Positions 44,433 through 52,623 of a stretch of DNA of 64,000 bases are shown piece after piece. Position 1 is the first letter of the stretch; every line of letters begins with the position of its first letter. The notes under the pieces were generated by a model. The model saw only the letters and a program-made list of their open reading frames with translations. It made no database searches and was not told the DNA's origin. Made by a program: the position numbers and the translations under genes. This DNA is from Microseira wollei NIES-4236 (GTDB lineage Bacteria; Cyanobacteriota; Cyanobacteriia; Cyanobacteriales; Aerosakkonemataceae), in the NCBI RefSeq assembly GCF_020521235.1, contig NZ_BLAY01000022.1:1-64000 (forward strand), in the 5' to 3' direction.

Positions 44433-45025
44433 TGGGTGGGTTTCTATTGGCTTACAACCATTTTGACACTCTCCGCACTAAAACATCTCCTTACAGAGCA
44501 GGACGGGAGCAGCCAAGACTGTCGCCCGGGGTTCTCTAAGTATTTTCTTGAATACTTTTGTCACTTTAACTACTTAATCTCCTTAATTTTTTCACCCGAC
44601 AGCTAGCCATTCAATTATATTTGACATACTGTACCATCTGTGATATATAGGTTTTTCTGAATCTGCGATCCCTCCCAGATTCACTAATAACGCAAGTTGC
44701 TAGTTATAAACAAGGGCGTTGCTAATGGCTAATTGCTAATTGCTAATATAGGATTTTTACCAATCTCGCCATTAGCCTCGTGACCAGGGCAGAGCCTAGT
44801 AACGCCATTAGCCGCTCCCAGAGAGATAACTAGCAACTTGAGTTAATACAGATAGCTGTAGTCACCGTAATTTTTTCGAGAAAAGAAACCCGGTTTCGAC
44901 CGTAGATCTCTGATTCCCAAACCAAAGATTTTTCGGATAAATGGGGAAGCAAGCGCGTAAGTCCTACCATTTTTACCGCTATTAATCTTGACTTGAACAT
45001 CTAAAATGTGCTTGCCTATTTTCTC
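44433..45025. other. Repeat-rich intergenic region
   Basis: Contains the GTTGCTAGTTAT-family element at 44688-44845 and, at about 44880-44970, a fragment of the AGGACTTACGCA-type repeat with GAAACCCGGTTTCGACC. No gene identified. Confidence 0.6.
44688..44845. mobile_element. Small inverted-repeat element, GTTGCTAGTTAT family
   Basis: Ends TAACGCAAGTTGCTAGTTATAA (from 44688) and ATAACTAGCAACTTGAGTTA (to 44845), 158 bp. Inside: GCGTTGCTAATGGC heptamers, ATAGGATTTTTACCAATCTC, and a GTGACCAGGGCAGAGCC palindrome remnant. Near-identical layout at 48985-49120 and 51771-51947. Confidence 0.8.
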
Positions 45026-46384
45026 TTACTCGTTCATATTTCTGTAAGTGGCGACGGCAGAAGGAGAAATCCGATTCAGATAGCGGAAAATCCAGTACTT
45101 AAATATTGTATCTAAAACGACTGGAAATGTGGCGATAAACAAAAAGATAAATTGTCGGTTTTCTGGTAGCCCCCAATGTCGCGATACTCCTTCTAAAATC
45201 ACTTCCCAACCGTGGGGAGAGTGAAATCCAACAAACATATCTGTAAATAAAATAATGATAAATGCTTTAGCACTGTCGCTCAGTCCATATACAATCTCAT
45301 CAATGAAGGATTTCAAAATTTCAATTTCCCGCCTACTCGTCAAAATCACAAAACAAAAAGCCGCTAGGGAAAACAAATCGGAAAAGACGTTTTTAATCGC
45401 GTCAGCACTGATTTGACCATATTCATTGGCCAGCTCTTTGGCTTTATCTTTAATTCTTTCTTCTATAATTTCCGCGGATAATTCGGGCGATTGACCGATT
45501 AAAACATCGAATTTTAGCTTTTCTTCAAATCTTTGTAGCTTTAGTAATGCTTTTTCTTCCTGTTCTTCATTCAGGAAGATTCCGATGGGATTCTGCGGGC
45601 TTTTAAAGTTTTGATCGACAATCGGACCGACAACGAATAACTTGGAAATCTGAAAAGTTAGAAGTGGAATGACAATTAGAAGTAAAATAAATCTGAGAGA
45701 AATAGCTGTTTTAGCTTGCGAAGTGCGGAATTTTTTAACGACATCTTCTTCAGCTCTGGGATTTAATTCTCTTGTCAACCTGGTGAAAGTCCTTAAAATA
45801 GACCTGGGTAAAACTCCGGTTTGATCGGAAATATTCTCAATTTGATTGACTATTATGTCTGATTGTTCGGATGAAACCTGTCCGTTTAAATTGGTTGCTT
45901 CTACGTTTTGAGGAACGACGGTTAAAGATAAAGATGAGTCTGGTTTTGTTTGACGGTTTTCTGCCGTATACTTGGAAATTACATCATCGATGAATTTAAG
46001 TTTTTCTAAAATGATGGTAGGTTGGTCTCTTGCTCCTAGACGATTGGAATTGGTTGACCTAGTAGCTGGAGCAAATTGATTTGAGGAGACCGGGTTTTGA
46101 TTGACAAGGGTCAAAACTGAATAGGTGGCGTTAAAGGCGGCTAGTCGCAGCTTGGCAATATTTAAATACTTGTTTAACTCGGCTTGGAAATAAGCCATGA
46201 CGCTGGCACCATAGTCAGCGGACTCAGGCGATATTTTTTGGCCATTAAAATGTTCGTCTTCAATAGCTTTGATCTGCAAAGCGGCATTATAAGCTTGTTC
46301 TAGTGACCTTTCTGGCGTCTCTGAAAACCATTGGTTGGCAGAGCGAACAGAAGCTTTGATTTTTTGTAAAATTGAGTTTGTCAT
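45026..46384 (-). CDS. pxcA: Proton extrusion protein PxcA (CemA/CotA family)
   Basis: Cyanobacterial homologue of plastid CemA, an inner-membrane protein needed for light-induced proton extrusion and pH homeostasis. The C-terminal half carries the family core: about four membrane segments with ISLRFILLLIVIPLLTFQISKLF, the acidic loop AEIIEERIKDKAKELANEYG, and the hallmark DMFVGFHSPHGWEVILEGVSRHWG. The N-terminal half (about 1-190) is a soluble helical extension typical of the long cyanobacterial forms. Start: ATG 46384 (MTNSILQKIKASVRSANQWF); the frame stays open 120 codons further upstream but that part is low-quality and non-homologous. Length 452 aa is normal. Confidence 0.93.
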   Translation of the reverse strand: MTNSILQKIKASVRSANQWFSETPERSLEQAYNAALQIKAIEDEHFNGQKISPESADYGASVMAYFQAELNKYLNIAKLRLAAFNATYSVLTLVNQNPVSSNQFAPATRSTNSNRLGARDQPTIILEKLKFIDDVISKYTAENRQTKPDSSLSLTVVPQNVEATNLNGQVSSEQSDIIVNQIENISDQTGVLPRSILRTFTRLTRELNPRAEEDVVKKFRTSQAKTAISLRFILLLIVIPLLTFQISKLFVVGPIVDQNFKSPQNPIGIFLNEEQEEKALLKLQRFEEKLKFDVLIGQSPELSAEIIEERIKDKAKELANEYGQISADAIKNVFSDLFSLAAFCFVILTSRREIEILKSFIDEIVYGLSDSAKAFIIILFTDMFVGFHSPHGWEVILEGVSRHWGLPENRQFIFLFIATFPVVLDTIFKYWIFRYLNRISPSAVATYRNMNE

Positions 46385-46752
46385 AACAGAAATAGTGTCG
46401 AGATGAGCGAATCGTGCTTTTAACCGGAAGCAGATTCGCCAAAGTTTTAAGTTTCGTGTACGTGGTATGATAACAGATTCGCGGCTGGATGAGCGACGGT
46501 TTCTCAGTCGATTTGGCTCGCTGGTTCTAGCCCCAGTGGCAAGACAACTCGCTTGATAGAGCATTTTTGCGCCTGGAGGCAAAGCGGTGATGCTCTGCGG
46601 CGGGGTTGTTCGAGTCGCCGCCGCTGCCAACGTAGCGTATCGGGATGGTTGAGTCTGCGGCGTAGGCAAGGGCGGATAAATGGTCTTGGCTATCAAAGCC
46701 AAATTTTCGACCCGCCCTGGCGTAGGCGCCCTTGTAACTAGCAACTTGAGTT
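46385..46752. other. Upstream region of pxcA, no recognised gene
   Basis: Open in frame with pxcA but with a proline/arginine-rich translation of low plausibility. It ends in a right-hand GTTGCTAGTTAT-family end (TAACTAGCAACTTGAGTTAT at about 46735-46754) that abuts the next element. Confidence 0.5.
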
Positions 46753-46883
46753 ATATCATGTCCAATAGCAACGGTTGTGTAACTGCTAATTGCTAATCGC
46801 TAATGGCTGCTCTGGAGGCAATTAGCAATTAGCCATTAGCAATTAGCCATCCATACACTACCGATCTCTCGCGGACATGATAT
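46753..46883. mobile_element. Small inverted-repeat element, TATCATGTCCG family
   Basis: Ends ATATCATGTCCA (46753-46764) and CGGACATGATAT (46872-46883), 131 bp; the inside is heptamer-rich (AATTGCT, AATTAGC). The last base of the element contributes to the TAA stop of the convergent-facing gene at 46883-47269. Confidence 0.78.
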
Positions 46884-47269
46884 TATTTAGCCAAAATTTT
46901 TTTCAGCCATCGAGACGGGCGCGATATGCCAGAGGCACGCTGGCGCGAACGCACAGCTCCATTAAAATCAAACTTCGTCCGGCGCCGTCCCAAAACTCCC
47001 AGTCCTAACCGGATCAATGCCAAAATCTGCAATAGCTGTTGCAGTTGTGTTTGTAGTTTTCCATACTGGTTGCGTAATGCTAGGGTGCCTTTTTGACCTT
47101 TGGCGATCGCGCGCGGTGCTGGATGCAGCACATTATAGGTATTGCGATCCGCTGCCAGGATTGCTTTGGTTGCCCCTGCCAGCACCCGCCGAATTTTCCA
47201 CACTCGCCAAGCTATATAAAAGTTGACCAGCGCGAGCAACGTATTAAAAATTACAACCAATGCTATCAT
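46883..47269 (-). CDS. Hypothetical membrane-anchored protein, 128 aa
   Basis: N-terminal membrane segment MIALVVIFNTLLALVNFYIAWRVW, then a basic helical region (KIRRVLAGATKAILAADRNTY, ALRNQYGKLQTQLQQLLQIL) and a highly basic tail (RRRTKFDFN...RSRQRASG). I recall similar short proteins as cyanobacterial hypotheticals. The start is the ATG at 47269; an upstream in-frame ATG 13 codons earlier is less likely. The stop codon straddles the end of a small inverted-repeat element, so the present C-terminus may have been altered by its insertion. Confidence 0.68.
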   Translation of the reverse strand: MIALVVIFNTLLALVNFYIAWRVWKIRRVLAGATKAILAADRNTYNVLHPAPRAIAKGQKGTLALRNQYGKLQTQLQQLLQILALIRLGLGVLGRRRTKFDFNGAVRSRQRASGISRPSRWLKKILAK

Positions 47270-47315
47270 TTTATATTTCCGATTAATTAGCTGGGTATAA
47301 ATAAACATAACACCC

Positions 47316-47348
47316 AGAACCCCGACTTATCTAAGAAGTCGGGGTTCT
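47316..47348 (-). terminator. Hairpin terminator after tenA
   Basis: Perfect inverted repeat AGAACCCCGACTT (47316-47328) / 7-base loop / AAGTCGGGGTTCT (47336-47348), 15 bp past the tenA stop in its direction of transcription. Confidence 0.7.
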
Positions 47349-47363
47349 AGGACGACTTTTAGT

Positions 47364-47987
47364 TTATTCTGCATCAATTGCCATCTGCCAAAAATCTTTT
47401 TCTAATCTGGCGACATTTAAAAAAGCTGCTTCTGCTTGCTTTTGCATATTTTCTGATGCATTTTGTAGGCTTTCATCGGCTTGTTGTTCCAATAATTTTA
47501 CATATTCCGTAAAACCTGGATTTCCCCATCGTTCGGCAAATTCCTTGTAAGGTTCTGGCATTGATCCCGGCAATTGCCAACCTTGATTGTAAGCAAATTC
47601 AATTGCCCACAGCGCAGTTGCTTGCACTGGATAAGGCATAGCGGCAAGGCTTTCCATGTACTGACAATATTCCCAGCAAGTTGGTTGTTTTTCTGTTTTT
47701 AAATTTAGCTGTCGTTCGGCAGCTTTTTCCTTAAACCAGTTTAGTTCATCTTTTAAAGCACTCAGTCCAGCGAGTAAAATATCAAAGTGATGGGCGGGTG
47801 CGTTCGCTAACACCCTCGCCACCATTCGCGTAAACTCTACTACGAAGAGATAATCTTGCACCAGCCACGTATTAAATTGCCTTGGCTCAATAGCGAGCAA
47901 AGGCAATTGCTCCAGGAAAGGATGCACCGTTGCTTCATGCCATGCTTGAGAATGGTTTTGCAGCAGTTGCTGGCAAGTAATCGTCAT
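47364..47987 (-). CDS. tenA: TenA family protein (thiaminase II-like)
   Basis: A 207-aa all-helical protein of the TenA family, which hydrolyses aminopyrimidine breakdown products to salvage thiamin. Seen: WHEATVHPFLEQL, WLVQDYLFVVEFTRMVARVL, CWEYCQYMESLA, TALWAIEFAYNQGW and YVKLLEQQADE. The E in WAIEFAYNQGW fits the Glu-type TenA_E branch rather than the Cys-dependent TenA_C branch, so its exact substrate may differ from thiaminase II proper. No thiamin genes are close by. The hairpin at 47316 ends the transcript. Confidence 0.85.
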   Translation of the reverse strand: MTITCQQLLQNHSQAWHEATVHPFLEQLPLLAIEPRQFNTWLVQDYLFVVEFTRMVARVLANAPAHHFDILLAGLSALKDELNWFKEKAAERQLNLKTEKQPTCWEYCQYMESLAAMPYPVQATALWAIEFAYNQGWQLPGSMPEPYKEFAERWGNPGFTEYVKLLEQQADESLQNASENMQKQAEAAFLNVARLEKDFWQMAIDAE

Positions 47988-48021
47988 TGTTGTTAGGTAA
48001 TCTCTTCAGTTTCTAATGTAC

Positions 48022-48149
48022 TATGACTTAGGCAAGCGCGTTGCTATCACCAAAGTTTCTTGCTGCGAACGCGAGTGCTAGGGGTGTGCATATCTCTAGT
48101 TCCAAACCGCCGATTTTTCCTAGAAACTTTGGTGTTTGCGTAAGTCCTG
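48022..48149. repeat. Inverted-repeat element, AGGACTTACGCA family (diverged)
   Basis: From ATGACTTAGGCA (about 48022) to TGCGTAAGTCCTG (to 48149), with inner arms ACCAAAGTTTCT / AGAAACTTTGGT. Fragments with the same ends are at 6652, 39319, 44959, 50699-50800 and 52284. Confidence 0.55.
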
Positions 48150-48236
48150 TGTACGATCTAATAGACATCTTGCCAAAGATGCCGAGCTTTCCAGGATCGA
48201 TCTCGCTCAATTTCTAACTCCAGATAGAGGAAAAAT

Positions 48237-48947
48237 ATGAAAAAAGTAGCTGTTGTTACGGGAGCCAATCGCGGATTGGGGTTTGAAACTTGCCGACAAC
48301 TAGCCAAACAAGGAATTCAAGTCATTCTCACCAGTCGCGACTCAGCTAAAGGTAAAGCTGCGGCAGAACAATTGCAAGCTGAGGGATTGGATGTGAAATT
48401 TCATCTTCTTGATGTTACCAGTCCAGATAGCATCGAGCATCTAGCTCAATTTATTCGCAACGAATTTGGACGGCTAGATATTCTAGTAAACAATGCGGGA
48501 ATTGCCCTAGATTTTGTATTAGGGCCAGAAGGAAGTATCTTCAACAGCAAGATTGAAACTTTGCCGAAAACAATTGAAACTAATACCTACGCACCTTTGT
48601 TACTTTGTCAAGCGTTGATTCCCCTGATGAAAGCAAACAATTACGGACGAGTTGTAAACGTCTCTTCCGGGGCAGGACAGTTAGAAGATATGCAAACTGG
48701 ATATGCCACTTATCGGATTTCCAAAACAGCTTTAAATGCAGTGACGCGCATTATTGCCAATGAATTAAAAGAAACAAATATTTTGGTAAATGCGGTTTGT
48801 CCTGGATGGGTGAGAACGGATATGGGTGGTCCGAATGCACCCCGGTCATTGGAGGAAGGAGTTGATACAATTGTTTGGCTGGCAACTTTGCCCGATGATG
48901 GCCCTACCAGTGGATTCTTCCGAGATAGAAAGCCAATTCCTTGGTAG
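48237..48947 (+). CDS. Short-chain dehydrogenase/reductase
   Basis: Classical SDR, 236 aa, NADP-preferring by its sequence. Cofactor loop TGANRGLGFETCRQL with the following ILTSRD (Arg for NADP), then DILVNNAGIALD (NNAG), catalytic Ser in VNVSSGAGQLE and YxxxK in YRISKTALNAV, and PGWVRTDMGG. The pattern resembles carbonyl reductase-like SDRs of plants and bacteria. Ribosome-binding site GATAGAGGAAAA precedes the ATG. Substrate unknown; monocistronic. Confidence 0.93.
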   Translation: MKKVAVVTGANRGLGFETCRQLAKQGIQVILTSRDSAKGKAAAEQLQAEGLDVKFHLLDVTSPDSIEHLAQFIRNEFGRLDILVNNAGIALDFVLGPEGSIFNSKIETLPKTIETNTYAPLLLCQALIPLMKANNYGRVVNVSSGAGQLEDMQTGYATYRISKTALNAVTRIIANELKETNILVNAVCPGWVRTDMGGPNAPRSLEEGVDTIVWLATLPDDGPTSGFFRDRKPIPW

Positions 48948-48984
48948 TAACGTAAGTGGGTAATTGGTAATGGGTAATTGGTAA

Positions 48985-49120
48985 TAACGCAAGTTGCTAG
49001 TTATAAAATTTGGCGTTGCTAATAGCTAATTGCTAATTGCTAATATAGGATTTTTACCAATCTCGCCATTAGCCATTAGCCATTAGCCGCTCATCGAGAG
49101 ATAACTAGCAACTTGAGTTA
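48985..49120. mobile_element. Small inverted-repeat element, GTTGCTAGTTAT family
   Basis: Ends TAACGCAAGTTGCTAGTTATAA (from 48985) and ATAACTAGCAACTTGAGTTA (to 49120), 136 bp. Lies downstream of the SDR gene, with (T)AATTGGTAATGGG repeats on its left and AATTAGC repeats on its right. Confidence 0.8.
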
Positions 49121-49187
49121 ATAGGTAATGGAAATATTACACTTCACCAATCACCAATTAGCAATTAGCAATTAGCAATTAGCAAAG

Positions 49188-50549
49188 TTAATATGGTTGG
49201 GGTTGATGCACTGGAATTTCGATGGCAAATTCTGCGCCTTGTCTTGGGGAGGAACAACAAATTAGTTTTCCTTTATGTTGTTGCACCACAATTTGATAGC
49301 TAATCGCTAATCCCAATCCCATACCGCTGCCTGTGGGTTTGGTGGTAACAAAGGGGTCAAATAAACTCGCGCGCACTGATTCTGGAATACCAAAACCATT
49401 GTCTGCAATCCGAATCTTAACCGTATTCCCATCCTTCAGTTCCGTAGAAATCCGAATCGTAGGTAGTGCAGAGGGACGAAGCATTCCCTTAGAAATACCT
49501 GAGAATGCTTCGTTTGCACTTTCTGGCGAGAGGGAATCTTCCCCAACACCTACTCTCTCATACTTCCCACCCTCTTGGAGCGCGTCAATGGCATTGTTCA
49601 ACAGATGCAAAAAAACTTGGTTAAGCTGACCTGGATAGCAATTTACTAATGGCAGTTGACCGTATTCTTTAATAACTTTAATGGTAGGACGCGCTGCGGT
49701 TTCCCTGAGTCGGTGCTGCAATATCAGCAGCGTGCTGTCGATTCCTTCATGAATATCCACCTGTTTGATTTCAGATTGGTCAAGCCTAGAAAAGTTGCGT
49801 AGTGAAAGGACAATCTGGCGGATGCGATCTGCTCCTCTCCCCATAGAACCCATAAGATCTAGCAAGTCTTCTTTGAGGAAATTTAAATCTATATCGTTAA
49901 TAATTTTTTCAATTCTGGGTGGTGGTTTGGGAAAATCCTGCTGATAAGCATCGATCAGATTTAGCAAGTCGTGTATGTATTGAATAGCTGGCGAGAGATT
50001 GCCATAAATAAAATTAATTGGGTTGTTGATTTCATGAGCAATTCCTGCTACTAATTGTCCCAAAGCCACCATTTTTTCATTCTGAATCATTTGAGTCTGG
50101 GCTTGCTTGAGATCCGAGAGAGCCTGTTGCAGCAAAGTATTTTGCTCTTGCAGTTTAATTTGGAGCGATCGCAAGTTCAGTTGATGCTCAATTCGCGCTA
50201 AAACTTCGGCTTCTTGAAAAGGTTTGGCAATATAATCGGCTGCACCTACTTCAAAGGCTTTTACCTTATCCATTGCATCATCGATAGCGCTGATAAAAAT
50301 TACCGGAATTTCGCAAGTTGTGGCATCGGCTTTTAAGCGGCGACACACTTCATAACCATCGATTCCCGGCATGATAATATCGAGTAAAATTAGGTCAGGT
50401 GCAGCAATATGACATGCATTCAGAGCTATCTGCCCATTCAAGGCTTTACGAACTTTATATCCTTGGCTTTTTAAAATTGCATCTAAAACCCGCAGGTTGT
50501 CTGGCGTATCGTCAACGATCAGAATATCTTTTAGAGAGGGGGAAATCAT
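49188..50549 (-). CDS. Response regulator-histidine kinase (REC-HisKA-HATPase)
   Basis: A 453-aa protein of the common cyanobacterial REC-kinase type. The N-terminal receiver is DILIVDDTPDNLRVLDAI with the phospho-Asp in LILLDIIMPGIDGYEV and the switch Lys in YIAKPF. A short coiled coil (LQIKLQEQNTLLQQALSDLKQAQ) leads to HisKA, GQLVAGIAHEINNPINFIYGN (His phosphorylated). HATPase follows with LLNNAIDALQEGG, IADNGFGIPE and GSGMGLGLAISYQIV. A variable loop in the HATPase (GEDSLSPESANEAFSGISKG) is encoded by DNA with a 10-bp palindrome. It should take phosphate from a partner and transmit it; partners are not adjacent. Confidence 0.93.
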   Translation of the reverse strand: MISPSLKDILIVDDTPDNLRVLDAILKSQGYKVRKALNGQIALNACHIAAPDLILLDIIMPGIDGYEVCRRLKADATTCEIPVIFISAIDDAMDKVKAFEVGAADYIAKPFQEAEVLARIEHQLNLRSLQIKLQEQNTLLQQALSDLKQAQTQMIQNEKMVALGQLVAGIAHEINNPINFIYGNLSPAIQYIHDLLNLIDAYQQDFPKPPPRIEKIINDIDLNFLKEDLLDLMGSMGRGADRIRQIVLSLRNFSRLDQSEIKQVDIHEGIDSTLLILQHRLRETAARPTIKVIKEYGQLPLVNCYPGQLNQVFLHLLNNAIDALQEGGKYERVGVGEDSLSPESANEAFSGISKGMLRPSALPTIRISTELKDGNTVKIRIADNGFGIPESVRASLFDPFVTTKPTGSGMGLGLAISYQIVVQQHKGKLICCSSPRQGAEFAIEIPVHQPQPY

Positions 50550-50633
50550 GGGGCTAATTCGATTATTTGCTCAAACTGAAACTAACGCGCCAAATCTGTT
50601 ATAGCGTCACTCGTACCAAGTTGCATTTATGGG

Positions 50634-50696
50634 TAGGGGCAAGCTTTAACGAGATATAGCATCAGATCGAGATATTCTGGTTAAAGCTTGCCCCTA
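50634..50696. repeat. 17-bp perfect inverted repeat
   Basis: TAGGGGCAAGCTTTAAC (50634-50650) and its exact complement (50680-50696) with a 29-bp loop. It lies in the divergent promoter space between the REC-kinase and the peroxiredoxin. It may be a hairpin or a diverged small element. Confidence 0.8.
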
Positions 50697-50698
50697 AC

Positions 50699-50800
50699 AG
50701 CACTTACGCACGACGAGACGATCACCTTTGTTTGTTAGTCTATTTTTAGTTTCCTTTTCCACGATTTTTCCTAGAAATCCGGTTTCTTTACGTAAGTCCT
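50699..50800. repeat. Inverted-repeat element, AGGACTTACGCA family
   Basis: From AGCACTTACGCA to TACGTAAGTCCT at 50800, about 100 bp, with CCTAGAAATCCGGTTTCT inside. It directly precedes the peroxiredoxin promoter. Confidence 0.6.
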
Positions 50801-50831
50801 GCCTAATTTGTCCCCTCTCCCGCTTCTACCC

Positions 50832-50860
50832 TTGACAATTAAACTCATAACGAGTACGCT
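50832..50860 (+). promoter_or_regulatory. Sigma70-type promoter of the peroxiredoxin-glutaredoxin gene
   Basis: TTGACA at 50832-50837, 17-bp spacer, TACGCT at 50855-50860, 30 bp before the ATG. The ribosome-binding site CAAGGAACC follows. Prediction from consensus only. Confidence 0.6.
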
Positions 50861-50889
50861 TCAGATCGCTCGATCAAGGAACCAAATAC

Positions 50890-51624
50890 ATGTTGACAAG
50901 CCGTGAAGGGCAAAGAGTGCCTTATGTTACTTTCCGCACTCGTAGGAACAACCAATGGGTCAATCTGACCACGGACGATCTATTTGCGGGTAAAACGGTC
51001 GTTGTTTTCTCATTACCAGGAGCGTTTACTCCCACTTGCTCATCCACTCACGTACCTGGTTATAACCAATTGGCGAAAGTTTTCCAAGAGAATGGGGTGG
51101 ATGACATTATTTGTATATCGGTTAACGATGCCTTTGTGATGGAAGAATGGGCAAAGGCGCAAGAAGCAACCAATATTACCATGATTCCCGATGGGAACGG
51201 GGAATTTTCCGAAGGCATGGGAATGCTGGTGGATAAAACAGATTTGGGATTCGGCAAGCGGTCTTGGCGCTATTCGATGCTGGTAAAAAATGGCACGATT
51301 GAAAAGATGTTTATCGAGCCAGAAGAACCGGGCGATCCTTTTAAAGTGTCCGATGCGGAGACAATGCTTAACTATATCAATCCCCAGGCCGTGAAGCCGA
51401 AAAAGGTTTTCATGTTTGCCAAAGAAGGTTGTCCTTTCTGTGCGCGTGCTAAGGCAATGTTAGACGAACGCGGCATGGATTATGAAGCGGTTTATGTGGG
51501 CAAAAATGTGTCAACGCGATCGCTTTTTGCTGCCACAGGTGCTACTACCGTTCCCCAGGTATTTATTGATGGAAAACTTATAGGTGGTTCGGAAGCACTA
51601 GCAAGTTACTTTGGCGTTGGCTAA
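50890..51624 (+). CDS. Peroxiredoxin-glutaredoxin hybrid (Prx5-Grx)
   Basis: Two-domain antioxidant enzyme, 244 aa. Residues 1-160 are a Prx5/AhpE-like peroxiredoxin with the peroxidatic Cys in [15 protein letters not shown]. Residues about 170-244 are a glutaredoxin with CPFC in [16 protein letters not shown], then [19 protein letters not shown]. Such hybrids (as in Haemophilus and some cyanobacteria) reduce hydrogen peroxide and alkyl hydroperoxides, with the built-in glutaredoxin recycling the Prx domain using glutathione. It has its own promoter and a strong terminator hairpin. The cytosolic location follows from the lack of a signal peptide. Confidence 0.93.
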   Translation: MLTSREGQRVPYVTFRTRRNNQWVNLTTDDLFAGKTVVVFSLPGAFTPTCSSTHVPGYNQLAKVFQENGVDDIICISVNDAFVMEEWAKAQEATNITMIPDGNGEFSEGMGMLVDKTDLGFGKRSWRYSMLVKNGTIEKMFIEPEEPGDPFKVSDAETMLNYINPQAVKPKKVFMFAKEGCPFCARAKAMLDERGMDYEAVYVGKNVSTRSLFAATGATTVPQVFIDGKLIGGSEALASYFGVG

Positions 51625-51670
51625 TCAAACCTCCCCATTTCCCCTTCCAACTTAAACAATTCTTCCTCTT

Positions 51671-51695
51671 CACCCCCTCCTATAAGGAGGGGGTG
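51671..51695 (+). terminator. Hairpin terminator of the Prx-Grx gene
   Basis: CACCCCCTCC (51671-51680) / TATAA / GGAGGGGGTG (51686-51695) followed by CTATTATTA. 46 bp past the stop codon. Confidence 0.75.
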
Positions 51696-51770
51696 CTATT
51701 ATTAATGCCAATTTGGCAACTGGTATAGCAGAGACTATGTTAGGGTTACAAGTTGATTGTTTTAGTAATT

Positions 51771-51947
51771 TAACGCAAGTTGCTAGTTATAAACAAGCGC
51801 GTTGCTAATGGCTAATTGCTAATTGCTAATATAGGATTTTTACTGATTGAGCCTCGTTCCCAGGCTCATGCCTGGGAACGAGGCGACTGCCTGGGAACGC
51901 CATTAGCCATTAGCCGCTCCCAGAGAGATAACTAGCAACTTGAGTTA
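51771..51947. mobile_element. Small inverted-repeat element, GTTGCTAGTTAT family, carrying a palindrome
   Basis: Ends TAACGCAAGTTGCTAGTTATAA (from 51771) and ATAACTAGCAACTTGAGTTA (to 51947), 177 bp. Longer than its sisters because it holds the palindrome GCCTCGTTCCCAGGC TCAT GCCTGGGAACGAGGC (51847-51880), the same kind of palindrome that sits in-frame in the exonuclease-FtsK fusion. Confidence 0.82.
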
Positions 51948-52020
51948 ATTTAGTTGAAGTATGCTGGTCGCTGATTTGCCCTATTTCGAGACGGTTCCAA
52001 GCAACAAGTTAATTTCATTC

Positions 52021-52280
52021 GGCTGGAACAATTGTTACGACTGATGCATTAGCTGTGGGAGATGCGACCTACACTTTAACTGCCCTTGCCAAACGGTGGT
52101 TCTATATCAATTGGTAGAGGAAGAGCTGTTGCCATCGGTGAGTATACTAGGACTGAAGTTACAGTAGCAGGTGATGGTGATATAGTTGTTGGCTCAACCA
52201 TGTCTACTCCGAACCTCAGTGCTAAACCTATTGATATTGCACATGGTGTTGTAGTCGCGATTGTTTTGCCTGGTAAGTAG
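52021..52280 (+). pseudogene. Possible frameshifted gene remnant
   Basis: Two adjoining frames read like one protein: GTIVTTDALAVGDATYTLTALA then, one frame over from 52089, NGGSISIGRGRAVAIGEYTR, ending KPIDIAHGVVVAIVLPGK-stop at 52280. The Ala/Gly/Val-rich alternating pattern looks like a beta-rich or secreted protein tail. No start or upstream portion is left. The remaining 51948-52623 sequence is non-coding, with an AGGACTTACGCA-type fragment at 52284. Confidence 0.35.
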
Positions 52281-52588
52281 CATAGGACTTACGCAAAGAA
52301 ACAAAGGTGATATGAAGAAACCGGGTTTCTTTTCTCGGCAGATATCAATCCCGAAGACAGCAAGTACCTTGCCGGATTAACCCACGAAAACCCCGCCTCG
52401 TCGCCAAGGCTGTCCAATTTTGTCTACAGAACTTACCCGCGACGATCCTAGAAACAAAGGTGATTTGCCTAATTCCTGGTCGAACTTTGATCCATTCCAC
52501 CAATCTGTGCTATAACTATAACATACGTTAGATATAAATAAAACCAGCAAGGGCGAGGATATCAACTTGCCCAATCTTGCCGCTAAAT

Positions 52589-52610
52589 ATATATCAAACG
52601 TTGGATATAT
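52589..52610. promoter_or_regulatory. Operator-like palindrome in front of the TetR gene
   Basis: ATATATCAAACGTTGGATATAT is a near-perfect 22-bp dyad centred on AACGTT, 14 bp before the ATG. A second, weaker relative (ACATACGTTAGATAT) lies at 52521-52535. Paired sites immediately upstream are typical for autoregulation by TetR proteins. Confidence 0.65.
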
Positions 52611-52623
52611 ATTTTATTGACTC

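Noticed and set aside
46385-46744. 120-codon N-terminal extension of pxcA
   Set aside because: Pro/Arg-rich translation without similarity to the family; the ATG at 46384 gives a normal PxcA start, and the upstream part ends in a repeat-element end.
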